Under the pieces are notes generated by a model. It did not search any database, had not been told where the DNA came from, and was given only the letters and a program-made list of their open reading frames with translations. Shown here piece by piece: positions 41,501 through 51,551 of a DNA stretch of 64,000 nt. Within the stretch, counting starts at the first letter, position 1. Every line of letters starts with the position of its first letter. Made by a program: the position numbers and the translations under genes. The DNA comes from Saccharomycopsis malanga (Eukaryota > Ascomycota > Saccharomycetes > Ascoideales > Saccharomycopsidaceae), in NCBI GenBank assembly GCA_004014935.1, contig CP025322.1, forward strand, positions 1,178,001-1,242,000, in the 5' to 3' direction.

Positions 41501-41990
41501 CTGCTTTTGTATATGTTTTACGGTTTTCTGTTTGATTGGGTATAGAGCCTAAGATTCTCAGAATACTGTTTTCAGTCTGTGGTGATTCTTGAAAATTGAA
41601 TGCTCCTACAGACACCTTTGAATGAACATTTCGTATCTCTCCAGTTGGGTCCAGAATATTAGCCCTTTTAGTGTCCTGTTGGTCCGTCCTTATTTTCTCC
41701 GGGGCCATTTTATCATTCGTATCAGATTTCCTTTTAAGCAAACCCTGTGAATGCGCTATGCTAGAAAACGAACTATATTGAGGTTTGCCGCTATATGATT
41801 TGTTAGTGAAATGCACCTTAAAAAACCACAAAAGTTCCAAGATTATTTATCAGCCACTCAATGACCTCTTCAATGCCAAATAAACATACCTTAACGTATT
41901 TTGAGGTTGTATTCCATAAGATAATCCTCGAGACTCATCGCCAGCAGATGTACCAGGAGAATCACTGGAAAGCTGAGATTTCCGGCCCAT
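38550..41990 (-). CDS. ULP2: SUMO protease Ulp2/Smt4, one intron
   Basis: Exon 1 is 41890-41990 and exon 2 is 38550-41790, giving 1113 residues. The 99-nt intron has GTATGT, branch CACTAAC and TAG, and adds the N-terminus MGRKSQLSSDSPGTS. The C48 cysteine-protease core lies at about 380-590: NDSLIDFFLKYW, catalytic His in LHWYCAII (about 475), Asp in YFDSL (about 530), oxyanion Gln and catalytic Cys in PKQNNFNDCG (about 574 and 580). A large insertion between His and Asp is typical of the Ulp2 branch. The long C-terminal tail is charged, has a 12-bp coding repeat, and holds SUMO-motif-like stretches (EIIDVD). Ulp2 trims poly-SUMO chains in the nucleus. Confidence 0.95.
39736..39860. repeat. 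12-bp coding repeat in ULP2 (EKSP units)
   Basis: About ten tandem 12-base units (CTTTTCTCTGGG on the + strand) encode E-K-S-P, E-K-S-S and S-E-N-S variants in the Ulp2 tail. The 12-bp period keeps the frame, so copy number may vary between strains. Several units create Ser-Pro sites. Confidence 0.85.
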
Positions 41991-43082
41991 TCTTTTGATT
42001 TAAGCCGCCTGAATGCCTGCTGTAGCCCCTTTTAGCTCTGCTGATCGCGTAACGGCCGCTATTTGCCAGAAATCGCGCTTCTTCGCTAATATTCGTCGTG
42101 TTGATTCGACCTGGTGATGAGAGAAAAAAAAATATTGTCTTTTTTGTAGTTCACTATATATAAGTCACGTGTCAATTTATTTAAAACGTCAATGTGTCTT
42201 TTGGGTTATGCCGAGAAAAGACTGTAGTAGTTGAGGAGGACGCATGTTAAGTTTTGTATTGTATTGTAGGTAATGATTTTCATTTCGGATTATCAAAGAA
42301 ATAAGCAAGGGTGAAAAGTCTTTAGTTTATCAAATTTTGTAGACTAAAAATTCTATTGTACTGGTTACAAAGGGAGTGGAATCATTCGAGAGAAATACTG
42401 CTTAGTGTATTCAACAAATTTCAATCATAAAGAGTTCCTCGACTTTGAATGAGCCTACATCAAATTATAATTTTATTACACGAGGCTTGTTCCATTACTT
42501 ACTCGTATCTTGTAGTTTCTATGTAAACGGCCAATAAATAATATCTTTCAACTGTTACGCTGAATGAAATGTGTCAATTTCAAAAAGGTTTACCAAACCC
42601 TAATCAAACAACACTTGTAATAATTCACATTCCAACATAGTCGTTATGTTATGTACTAGTCTAAATTTTTAATATCTTGTGTGTGTTAATCACCGGGCAT
42701 TATACAACATACATAGAATTTCAATTGAAGATTGGCTGCAACCTATAAACTATGCTAATAGTATGTTTATGCATAAAAGAAAATCAGATATTGAATTGAA
42801 AGTAAAAGTAAGAATAGTGATCACATTCTACACTAACTTGTACATATAGCTATTTTGCGAGCACGATTGCCTGATAAACATTTAACCAAAAATAATATAT
42901 AACCGACTACATTTGGTAAAGGAAAGTTTACGGAATTTAATTATTGAAGTACTTTCTCCTTTTTGCAAATAAGTACAAATCATTATTACCTTACTACATA
43001 AAATAAAAGCAAAAGGCTCATACGACAGACTATCTACATACAAAATAAGACAAAAAAACCTGATTAAAACGTAAAAACAGAA
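41991..43082. other. Intergenic: ULP2 promoter and GLO3 3' flank
   Basis: A 1092-bp AT-rich spacer. CACGTG at 42166-42171 is about 175 bp upstream of the spliced ULP2 start, which supports that start. No other gene or repeat was recognised. Confidence 0.45.
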
Positions 43083-44450
43083 TCAACGTAAATAGTCACG
43101 CAAGTAGCCTCCAAGCTTAGTGGCGCCTTGTTCCAAGGCATCTTTCAACACTGTGACATCCTGTCCGGTGGTGTTTTGGATAGTGTTGGCGAGTTGACGC
43201 GCAGTGTTCTCAAGATCAAGATCTCTGATGTTAAAGTTATCGCCAGAGGAACCTACACCACGAGCACCCACTGCATCTGTTTCTTCTTCACCAAAATAAG
43301 CAGCGGAAGAAATACCCGAAGCGCCTCCGAATGATGACAATTTGGTACGGGCCTCCTGTTGCAACACAGGGTCGAACGTTTTTCTACCAAAAAACTCGTC
43401 TGACGAGATAGCTTTCTGTGATCCGTATTTATTGCTGACCTCTCCTGTGTATTGATAATCTGCACTGGCCTTCTTCTTTGTGGCCTGTGCTTCTTCATTG
43501 GCTTTATTGTTGACCATGCCGAATCCAAGACGAGCAACCTTTGGAGTGATTGACTCTACGGTAGGCTTTTGAGGGGTGTTGATTTCAGGCGATTTGGGGA
43601 AGAAAGCGGTGGTATTCTGCACTGTAGGGCTCTTTTTGGTAGCTACAGTGGCGCTGCTATCTTCTTCGTCATGTGGATTGTAACCCAATTTCTGAGCTTC
43701 TTCGGCTTCTCTTTTAGCTTCTTTTTCAGCAGCCTCAAAATCAACTTCGCTGGCATTGAGTTTCTTAGCACCTAACTTGGTTTTTCTGGCTGTCCCACCA
43801 GAAAGAATAGTGTGTTTTTTGCCGCTTTTCAACACTTGTCTACGTACAGGCATACGAGGCGCTACAGGTGTTGCTTTATTCAGAGTGAGTGAGGTCACTG
43901 GCTCGGGAGTGGCAGAACGTGATCCTAATGGCGAGTCAGTAGTTACTGGTTTGTCCCAGTTGGCAAAGAAATCATCGGTGCTGTTACTGGCAATAGTAGC
44001 GGTTTCACTAGATGAGGTTGAAGCTGCTCTCTCGTCAGCAACAACATACTCCGGCGAGCTAAGTTCATCCTTCTTGGCTCTTCTCTGAAGCTCTTCTTTA
44101 TATTTGTCAGCAACTGGTGAAGTGTACTTTTGTTTGGCGTCTCTGGATAACAAATTTTGAGCGCCGTGTTTCATGAAATAGTCCTTTGCAGCCTTATTTC
44201 CGCCTACTTTCATACCACGCAATTGAATACGGGTCCATTTGTCCAAATTCGACGATTTCACAAACGAAATATGAACACCCATGTTACGATGCACTGCAGA
44301 ACATTCAAGACAAAGAAACACTCCAAATGGAACAGATGTCCATGTGGGATTCTTATTAGGACAATCAAAACATTGTTTATTCAACGGAATCTTCTGCAAC
44401 TTAGAAAAAACAGCCTTAATCTCCTCCTTGGTAGCAAGTTCGTCAGCCAT
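43083..44450 (-). CDS. GLO3: ADP-ribosylation factor GTPase-activating protein Glo3
   Basis: A 455-residue ArfGAP of Golgi-to-ER COPI transport. The N-terminal ArfGAP domain has the C4 zinc finger CFDCPNKNPTWTSVPFG to CLECSAVHRNMGVH, with the arginine finger Arg in VHRNMG. The middle contains the basic BoCCS-like segment (KSGKKHTILSGGTARKTKLGAKKL) for coatomer/cargo binding. The C-terminal Glo3 motif is visible as SSDEFFGRKTFDP, ARTKLSSFGGASGISSAAYFGEEE. An ArfGAP amphipathic end follows (DVTVLKDALEQGATKLGGYLRDYL). Length is similar to S. cerevisiae Glo3 (493). It is divergent from PNO1. Confidence 0.95.
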   Translation of the reverse strand: MADELATKEEIKAVFSKLQKIPLNKQCFDCPNKNPTWTSVPFGVFLCLECSAVHRNMGVHISFVKSSNLDKWTRIQLRGMKVGGNKAAKDYFMKHGAQNLLSRDAKQKYTSPVADKYKEELQRRAKKDELSSPEYVVADERAASTSSSETATIASNSTDDFFANWDKPVTTDSPLGSRSATPEPVTSLTLNKATPVAPRMPVRRQVLKSGKKHTILSGGTARKTKLGAKKLNASEVDFEAAEKEAKREAEEAQKLGYNPHDEEDSSATVATKKSPTVQNTTAFFPKSPEINTPQKPTVESITPKVARLGFGMVNNKANEEAQATKKKASADYQYTGEVSNKYGSQKAISSDEFFGRKTFDPVLQQEARTKLSSFGGASGISSAAYFGEEETDAVGARGVGSSGDNFNIRDLDLENTARQLANTIQNTTGQDVTVLKDALEQGATKLGGYLRDYLR

Positions 44451-44578
44451 ATTGCTCTTCTATAAAAATTATTTCGCTTTCTATGTCCCAGCGCTTAGTA
44501 ACAATTAGCTCCTTCTAATTTATATGTCCCTTCAACTGTTGTGCTGGTGACATTTTGAAAGTTTCGTGTTCTGTACCT

Positions 44579-44632
44579 CACGTGCATTACCCGGCGTCAT
44601 CTCTGAAAAATAAAAATTTTTAGCGATGAGGT
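44579..44632. promoter_or_regulatory. Compact GLO3/PNO1 promoter: CACGTG, TTACCCGG, RRPE-like and PAC elements
   Basis: In 54 bases the divergent promoter holds CACGTG (44579-44584), a Reb1-type TTACCCGG (44587-44594), an A/T element AAAAATTTTT like RRPE (44612-44621) and GCGATGAGGT, a perfect PAC box (44623-44632). PAC and RRPE are the hallmark pair of ribosome-biogenesis promoters and point to PNO1, whose ATG is 80 bp away. Confidence 0.65.
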
Positions 44633-44712
44633 AGGGCCTTGAGGCCGCTTAATATGATGTATGGTTGATAATATATTCAAAATTGTTTTCATTATATCAT
44701 CATTAAGATAGT

Positions 44713-45390
44713 ATGTCAGCACCAACTGCGCCAAAAGCTCCTATTCCAGCAACCACGCCTGCAGTGGAGAAGATAATAGTAGATGATGCAGGAAAGCCGC
44801 GTTTTTCTGCAGAGAGTGCAGTGAAAAAGACAGCTGCCAATAAACCACTCTATAGAAAAGTTCAAATTTCTCAACATCGTCTTACTCCATTGAAAAACAA
44901 CTGGGTGAAAATTTACCCCCCTATAATAGATCAGTTGAACCTTCAGTTGAAGCTCAATTTGAGCAAGAAGACCGTAGACTTGAGAAGTCATGCCAAAACT
45001 CCAAACCCAGAAATCGCCTTACAGAAAGCCGTTGATTTCCTTACTGCTTTCAACTATGGTTTTGATATCAATGACTGTATTTCTTTAATCAAATTGGATG
45101 ATTTGTTTATCCAGACATTTGAGGTCAAAGACGTCAAAACTTTGACTGGCCAGCATCTCAGTAGAGCTATTGGTAGAATTGCCGGTAAAGACGGTAAGAC
45201 CAAATTCTCTATCGAAAACTCAACCAAAACTAGAATTGTTTTAGCTGACAGCAAGATTCATATCTTGGGTACATTTACAAACATCAACATGGCCAAACAG
45301 TTCGTTGTCAGTTTAATTTTGGGTAGTCCACAGAATAAGATTTATAACAACTTGAGAATTGTCAGCTCAAGAATGAAGGAAAGATATTAG
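44713..45390 (+). CDS. PNO1: Pre-rRNA processing KH protein Pno1/Dim2
   Basis: A 225-residue 40S assembly factor that binds the 3' end of 18S pre-rRNA and partners with the endonuclease Nob1. Two KH-like domains follow a short Ala/Pro-rich N-terminus. The conserved C-terminal KH is seen in FEVKDVKTLTGQHLSRAIGRIAGKDGKTKFSIENSTKTRIVLADSKIHILG, ending in NLRIVSSRMKERY, the family's nearly invariant end. It is shorter than S. cerevisiae Pno1 (274) only in the disordered N-terminus. The promoter carries PAC and RRPE elements, as expected for a ribosome-biogenesis gene. Confidence 0.96.
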   Translation: MSAPTAPKAPIPATTPAVEKIIVDDAGKPRFSAESAVKKTAANKPLYRKVQISQHRLTPLKNNWVKIYPPIIDQLNLQLKLNLSKKTVDLRSHAKTPNPEIALQKAVDFLTAFNYGFDINDCISLIKLDDLFIQTFEVKDVKTLTGQHLSRAIGRIAGKDGKTKFSIENSTKTRIVLADSKIHILGTFTNINMAKQFVVSLILGSPQNKIYNNLRIVSSRMKERY

Positions 45391-46078
45391 GTGTGTTTTG
45401 ATTCCCGGGTTGTAAGCTTTTTTGTTTTGTTCTTTAAAGTTGCCTTTCACTTCATAGCATGTGGCAATAGATTATTTTTTGGTTTATGTTTTCTTGTAGG
45501 ATACAAATGGATAGGTCTACCAGGTTAAAACTGGGGCAGACTTATTTAAACTATTTATATGTCTAATTGGCAACATATGAAGATTCCCTTTAAAATCGGT
45601 AACTCAGTAACAAATCATATTATACAAAAAGTGGTAAGGCATTTATAGCGTAAGTATTAGTATTATACTTCTGTATATTACTGGTATATAACTTTTCTGT
45701 CTTTTCTTTATTTGCCAAGTGTTTCATCTTTTGTAGGGATACATTCAGTGCCTTTGATGAATCGTTCTGCTTTTAATCGTAATATTTTAGATACAACAGC
45801 ATGTTCAATTAATCAATGCTATTTAGTTGAAAAAAATAAAAATACATTAATATCAGAATTCAATGAAATACAAGGTATTGTAACCTATTAAAGGTCAAAT
45901 CACTATTTTAACAAGTTGGACATTAAAAAGCATTTTGCACAACTTTGTCAGCTCCTAATCGACCAGTGCCAATACCAAGCGCTTAAAAAACCATTACATT
46001 GAATTAAATTAACTTAATTCGTATAGGGCATATATTTGTGAATATTATAAAAGAAAAGCTTTTCAAATATGCAACCGC
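45391..46078. other. Intergenic between convergent PNO1 and IDH2
   Basis: 688 bp of AT-rich 3' flanks. Nothing recognised. Confidence 0.5.
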
Positions 46079-47188
46079 TTACAAGTTTTTAATGATTTGT
46101 TCGGTGTAATGGGAGGTGGTAGCGTTACCTTTCAAGTCCTTAGTTCTGGATTCTGGGCCACTGGCAATGGTGTTCAAAACAGCAGTTTCGATCTTGTCGG
46201 CATAAGAATCCAAGGACATGTGTCTCAACATCATACAAGAACTCAACAACAAAGCTGTTGGGTTAGCCATGTTCTTACCGGCGATATCTGGGGCGGAACC
46301 ATGGACGGCTTCGAAGATGGAGACGTGGTCACCCATGTTACCAGATGGGGTCAAACCCAAACCACCGATCAAACCAGAAGCCAAGTCAGACATGATGTCA
46401 CCATACAAGTTTGGCATAACCATAACACGGTTAGAATATTTAGATGGATCGGCAACCAAGTTTAAGGAGGTGTTGTCCAACAATTCAAAGTTCAATTTGA
46501 TTTCAGGGAAGTTTTTAGCGACCTCCTTGGCGGTTTCAACGAACAAACCGTCAGAAAGTTTCATGATAGAAGCCTTGTGAACAACAAGAACTTCTGGTCT
46601 GTTGACACTTTTAGCGTATTCAAAAGCGAATTTGATAACTCTTTCACTTGCTGGTTTGGTGATCAATTTGATGGATTGAACAACACCTGGGACAATAGTA
46701 TGTTCAATACCAGAGTATTCACCTTCAGTGTTTTCTCTGATCAAAACACTGTCGACATTCTCGTAAGGAGTTTTGTAACCCACAATAGATTTGGCTGGTC
46801 TCAAGTTGGCAAAAAGATTGAAGGTTCTTCTCAAGGTCAAGTTCAAAGACTGGTGACCCTTACCAATAGGAGTAGCCAAAGGACCTTTAAGAGCAACCAA
46901 GTTCTTATTAATAGAGTCAACAGCCGGCTGTGGAATGGTGGTTCTTCCGTTGATCAACAATGGAGTGACATCACAGGATTCCCATTCAATAGGAACGTTG
47001 GCAGCCTTGTAAATCTCCTTAACGGCTTGAGAAATTTCAACACCAATACCGTCACCTTCAATAAAAGACACTGTATAAGTTCCATTAGCGTTCTTCTTAC
47101 CATTGAACTTGGCAACTTGGGTAGCATAACCTCTAGCAGCTTGGACACGACCCAATCTGGCGGTAGTCGACAAGTATCTTGAAAGCAT
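46079..47188 (-). CDS. IDH2: NAD-dependent isocitrate dehydrogenase subunit 2, mitochondrial
   Basis: A 369-residue catalytic subunit of the mitochondrial NAD-IDH octamer of the citric acid cycle, the same length as S. cerevisiae Idh2. A presequence ([24 protein letters not shown]) is followed by [17 protein letters not shown]. The substrate-binding loop [21 protein letters not shown] has the Idh2-type Arg residues. [40 protein letters not shown] and [19 protein letters not shown] complete the IDH/IMDH signature. The [13 protein letters not shown] and [13 protein letters not shown] wording fits Idh2 rather than Idh1. A single exon. Confidence 0.96.
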   Translation of the reverse strand: MLSRYLSTTARLGRVQAARGYATQVAKFNGKKNANGTYTVSFIEGDGIGVEISQAVKEIYKAANVPIEWESCDVTPLLINGRTTIPQPAVDSINKNLVALKGPLATPIGKGHQSLNLTLRRTFNLFANLRPAKSIVGYKTPYENVDSVLIRENTEGEYSGIEHTIVPGVVQSIKLITKPASERVIKFAFEYAKSVNRPEVLVVHKASIMKLSDGLFVETAKEVAKNFPEIKLNFELLDNTSLNLVADPSKYSNRVMVMPNLYGDIMSDLASGLIGGLGLTPSGNMGDHVSIFEAVHGSAPDIAGKNMANPTALLLSSCMMLRHMSLDSYADKIETAVLNTIASGPESRTKDLKGNATTSHYTEQIIKNL

Positions 47189-48299
47189 CTTTTATAATGT
47201 ATATGTATGTGATTCCTCAGTCCTAGAAGGTCTTGACAGGCGAAGTAGTGTGTATATGTAATATATGGGCACAATGTCTAAATATATATATACAGACTTT
47301 ATAGAATACGGAAAAACTTCTGCCTTTCATGCCCGGTTATCCAACCAAACTGTTCTCAGTGTTTAAGAGTTTTTCGAGTCGCTCCGATCGGGTCCGCCAC
47401 GGACTAGGCTGGTATGGAAAGTGGCCTGGGGTTTCTTAGGGGGTCCTCTATGTTTTTCTTATGTTCCGATCACGTGGTGATGTATATGATTTTAATTATG
47501 TGGGTTTATGCGCTATCCGCGTGCCTTTGCATTGGAAACAGAGGTATTGGTGGGGTTGGTGATGATAGAGTTATGTCTAACTCAAATCTTACCTGACGAA
47601 ACCGGTAATTGGTAAGCGGTGTGTGACTAATATAGATAATTCCTTTTAGGTTTGAAAATCAATAACAAGAATTAGATTTAATGAAGGCTTCCTGGCTTAG
47701 AAAGGGAAAGGCCCAAGTATCGGGGCCAGATCAATAGTAGTTGAGTACTTTTACATATTGATCTGGTTTGTTATCCTGTAGCATAAAAAATCTTCAAAAT
47801 TATCAACTTCTAATCTTATTCATTTTTTTTGACGTTTATTGACTTGTTTGATTAGACTTTTTTCTAAGGTCTTTCTTTGGTGATCTGCGAATAAATAACT
47901 GCCCCTCTGATTCCGACTTTCGAAGTTTCAATTAAACCATTTTTCAGTCCGCCAAGTCTAGCCGTTCTATTCTGTCTTACAATTTTTCATGTATTGCAAA
48001 TTAGAGTCTGCAGAAAACTAGATTTACTTTTCATATAAACTCTTGGGCTTGTTAAAGTACTCACACTTACTGTGAAAAAATAAATAATTGTGATTTGTAT
48101 TATGATTAACTTTATATACCAAGCAGTCAGGACCTTGTGTTGGGCCCTGCACGTCGCATAGATTTTCAACATGAAAACTGACAAGCAGAAATTAGAATAT
48201 ACAGTAGCTTTAAAATTAAAGTAGCATGCAAAATGCCATGGTACAAAAATGCAAAGAAAATAATAAACAAAAGAAGATGTATAAAAAAATGGATAAATC
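47189..48299. other. Intergenic: IDH2 promoter and ENA ATPase 3' flank
   Basis: The left part holds CGG-triplet sites and a CACGTG (47471-47476, about 283 bp upstream of IDH2). The right part is T-rich ENA 3' flank. The ORFs here are short and unsupported. Confidence 0.45.
47384..47404. promoter_or_regulatory. Two inverted CCG/CGG triplet sites in the IDH2 promoter
   Basis: CCGATCGG (47384-47391) is adjacent to GTCCGCCACGGAC (47392-47404). Both are CCG-Nx-CGG inverted triplets, the usual form for Zn2Cys6 cluster regulators. The factor is unknown. Confidence 0.35.
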
Positions 48300-51200
48300 T
48301 TAAACAATCCGTTGATTGTCCATGGTATTAGCTCTTGAAAAGGAGGCATATTTTTCAAAAGTGTCATTGCTTTGTAAGATATCGTTACTGCTCAGAGCTT
48401 TCTTGTGTTCACGGCGAATGTAAACTCTCTTGGTCCATTTCCAACATTCAGCACATAACAAGAACAATACTGTAAACCCAATGGCTACGCCCCATTCATA
48501 ACCAATACCTTTATGCAAGAACACCTTGTTGTTGATAACAGGAATGTAGACCACAGGGAACACTGTGACAAACCCAAACATGACGGACCAAAACAACATT
48601 TGGTTGTCCCATAAATCAATAGCTGTTTGTTTCCACCATGGCCTGTCAGTAGTCTGGTTCATGTAAAACAATGAGTTTATTGGATGCACACATTCCCAAG
48701 CTAAAATCAACGCACACCATGTCATTGTGGCAAACGAGGCGGATCTAGCTCTGAACACCAAATCACAGCTAGCAGAGTCTGAAGCATTACAGTCTTGTCC
48801 CAAATAGCCATCACCTTTTCCAAACACAATCACGACAAAACAGACAAGACAAGAAGTAGCCATGCAAAGACCATATACAAACATATCAATGATTACTTCT
48901 TTGGTGAAAATAGCTGAACTAGGTGGTCTTTCCAAGATTTCTGGGACAGCCCTTTGTCTTGCCAATCCAATGGCTGGGAAACAACTTGTTACTACTAAAA
49001 TCCAAAGAACCTCAACTGGGGAAAGTGGAAATACTGACATGCCTTGATCATCGATGAAAGCCAATCCCACCATCAAGTAGACTGCTTGGGCAACGTTTTC
49101 CGCCAATAATTGCAAAACAAATTTTTTGATATTATCAGACATTCTACGGCCTTCTTCGACAGCATTCAAGATAGAAGCGAAATTATCATCAGTCAACACA
49201 ATATCTGACGCTTCTTTAGCAACATCAGATCCATTCATTCCCATAGCAACACCTACATCTGCTTTTTTCAAAGATGGTGAGTCGTTGACACCATCACCTG
49301 TCATAGCAGCAAACTTCTTACGACGATGCAAAGCATCAATCATTCTAACCTTAGTTTGCGGGGCACATCTAGCAATAACTAAAGGTAAGACGGGCAAATT
49401 GTCAATTTCTTGGTCGCTAAGTTTATCAAAATCACTAGCTGCCATAGTCATAACTTTCACAACGTCTTCTCCATAATGATACAAATTACGAGGAATGATG
49501 CCAACCTCTTGGGCGATGGCCTTTGCTGTCAAAAGATGGTCGCCTGTCAACATTCTGACATTGATTCCTGCTTGATGGCACAACTTGACAGAACCGGCGG
49601 TTTCAAGTCTAGGAGGGTCATAGATACCTACAAGACCTTGGAAAACCAAATCTTTCTCCACCTCTTCACGGTTGTTAATATCAATGTTTACATCAGTAAT
49701 ATCTTTTGTAGCAAGGGCCAATACTCTTAAGCCTTGCGATGACAACACGGTCATTTGTTTTTCAATAAATTGTTTAACCTCTTCATCGAGTGGGCGTGCA
49801 TCTTGGGTATCGTAGCTTTCCTCGTCATCATCGGTATGTCCGTACCAAGAAGAACAACAGCCTAAGATTCTTTCAACAGCACCCTTGGTGTACACTTTGG
49901 TCTCAGAAGTCTTAGGGTTTGTGTAGATAGAACTCATTCTTTTGATACTGGAGTCAAATGGAAATTCTGTCAAATGGTCATATTGGGCATCCAACAGTTC
50001 TTTCACAAAATTAAATCTAGTAGTGAAAACTCTAATAGCTATTTCAGTAGCATCACCATGAGCTTTCCAAACCTCTTGTCTTTTCTCCTCATCAAAACTC
50101 TTGTGAATAGAAGCAATATTAGCAAGTGCACCAGTAGACAACCAATCATGGAAATTCTGGGGCAAAGGGTTTGGAAAATCAGTCATAGGTTTGATCGGTT
50201 TCTCGTTACTGTAAGCATCTTCAATGTACAGTGGACTCTTGTATTGGTAAAATTGGACTTCACCAGACTTTGGATTGAAAACTTCATCTGAATTCTCCAC
50301 TGCAAAACTACCTACATTAGGAATCCAAGCTTTTCTGACAATCATCTTTCCTTGGGTCAAAGTGCCAGTTTTATCTGAACAAATGTCATCAATACCGCCC
50401 AACACTTCCAAGGAATCCAACTTTCTGACAATAACGTTACGTTTGACCATAACCTGTGCGCCAATCGCCATAGTGATTGTCAAAACAACAATTAACGCAG
50501 ATGGGATCATTGACAATGCCACACAAATAGCATAAACAGCGACCTCCTTATTGACTTTCATTTTTTGAGATCCCATCACCACTATAGCGAACACGACAGC
50601 TACCCAGAACAAAACAATGGCAAGCCAAGAAAGCTTCTTTTGCAAAGGAGTCCCGCCAGTAACTCCTAAAACACTGCCAATGATATCCTTAAGGGAGCCA
50701 AAAAACGCACGGGCATAGTCTTTAGTTTGTGGTTTCTTGTCATCAGACTTTTCCACAGTTCTGAAGATGGAATTGCGTCCTTGTAAGGAACGTGCAATCT
50801 TACCGACCTCTGTGTCCAAACCGGTTTTGACAACAATTCCAGTGGCTCTACCTTTGGACACAACAGAGGAACTAAAAGCCATATTGAGTCTGTCCCCTAC
50901 AGGAACATCAAAATCATCTTCATAGATAGCATCATGGTTTTTCGCAATAGGTAAAGATTCACCGGTCAAGAGTGCCTCGTCGGTCTCCAAATTCATAGAA
51001 TCAATCAATCTTAGATCTGCAGGAACAGTGTCACCCATTTTGATATGGACAATATCACCTGGAACAGTTTCTTCAGCAGGAATGGTGACGTCCTCACTGT
51101 TTCTTGTACAATGTGCGGACGGACTGGATAAAGACTTCAAAGAGCCCATTGTCTTTTCTGCCAGAACCTCCTGAACAAAACCAACACCAATGTTGAGAAA

Positions 51201-51551
51201 TACAACAAATGCAATCACACCGCCCGAAATCCAGTCCTTAATTGCAAACGCTATAATCATAGAAATAATCAAAACCAAAATCATGGCATTGAATACTTGA
51301 TGGGCCATGATTTTGGTATATGACACCTTCTGACCTTCTCCAAGGGTGTTAGGCCCAAAGCGCTTGTATGCCTCTTGGGCAGCTGAAGAGCTAAGCCCAT
51401 CATTGATACTGGTATTGAAATACTTTTCAACCTCATCAATGGACATACGGAAAAAATCATCACCATTGTTGGAAACTGCAGCAGTGTCAAGCGTTTGCTT
51501 CTTGCTGTTGATCGTGAAATCTGTCTTGGTGTCTTTCTCAGTGCTCGTCAT
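48300..51551 (-). CDS. ENA2: P-type (IID) Na+/K+-exporting ATPase of the ENA family
   Basis: A 1083-residue plasma-membrane cation pump (S. cerevisiae Ena1, 1091). P-type landmarks in order: N-terminal FFRMSIDEVEKYFNTS cytosolic domain, TGES in the actuator loop (ALLTGESLPIAK), a helix-4 IPSALIVVLTITMAIG, the phosphorylation site SDKTGTLTQGK near residue 389, KGAVERILGCCSSW in the nucleotide-binding domain, and MTGDGVNDSPSLKKADVGVAMG in the hinge. The insertion after TGES and the C-terminal KYASFSRANTMDNQRIV tail are typical of ENA. The pump exports Na+, Li+ and K+ at high salt or pH. Which ENA paralogue this is cannot be settled. It has a long upstream region, in keeping with complex control. 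Confidence 0.95.
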   Translation of the reverse strand: MTSTEKDTKTDFTINSKKQTLDTAAVSNNGDDFFRMSIDEVEKYFNTSINDGLSSSAAQEAYKRFGPNTLGEGQKVSYTKIMAHQVFNAMILVLIISMIIAFAIKDWISGGVIAFVVFLNIGVGFVQEVLAEKTMGSLKSLSSPSAHCTRNSEDVTIPAEETVPGDIVHIKMGDTVPADLRLIDSMNLETDEALLTGESLPIAKNHDAIYEDDFDVPVGDRLNMAFSSSVVSKGRATGIVVKTGLDTEVGKIARSLQGRNSIFRTVEKSDDKKPQTKDYARAFFGSLKDIIGSVLGVTGGTPLQKKLSWLAIVLFWVAVVFAIVVMGSQKMKVNKEVAVYAICVALSMIPSALIVVLTITMAIGAQVMVKRNVIVRKLDSLEVLGGIDDICSDKTGTLTQGKMIVRKAWIPNVGSFAVENSDEVFNPKSGEVQFYQYKSPLYIEDAYSNEKPIKPMTDFPNPLPQNFHDWLSTGALANIASIHKSFDEEKRQEVWKAHGDATEIAIRVFTTRFNFVKELLDAQYDHLTEFPFDSSIKRMSSIYTNPKTSETKVYTKGAVERILGCCSSWYGHTDDDEESYDTQDARPLDEEVKQFIEKQMTVLSSQGLRVLALATKDITDVNIDINNREEVEKDLVFQGLVGIYDPPRLETAGSVKLCHQAGINVRMLTGDHLLTAKAIAQEVGIIPRNLYHYGEDVVKVMTMAASDFDKLSDQEIDNLPVLPLVIARCAPQTKVRMIDALHRRKKFAAMTGDGVNDSPSLKKADVGVAMGMNGSDVAKEASDIVLTDDNFASILNAVEEGRRMSDNIKKFVLQLLAENVAQAVYLMVGLAFIDDQGMSVFPLSPVEVLWILVVTSCFPAIGLARQRAVPEILERPPSSAIFTKEVIIDMFVYGLCMATSCLVCFVVIVFGKGDGYLGQDCNASDSASCDLVFRARSASFATMTWCALILAWECVHPINSLFYMNQTTDRPWWKQTAIDLWDNQMLFWSVMFGFVTVFPVVYIPVINNKVFLHKGIGYEWGVAIGFTVLFLLCAECWKWTKRVYIRREHKKALSSNDILQSNDTFEKYASFSRANTMDNQRIV

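Noticed and set aside
47987-48367. 126-codon minus-strand ORF at the ENA 3' end
   Set aside because: It overlaps the ENA C-terminus in another frame, and its hydrophobic composition follows from T-rich DNA.
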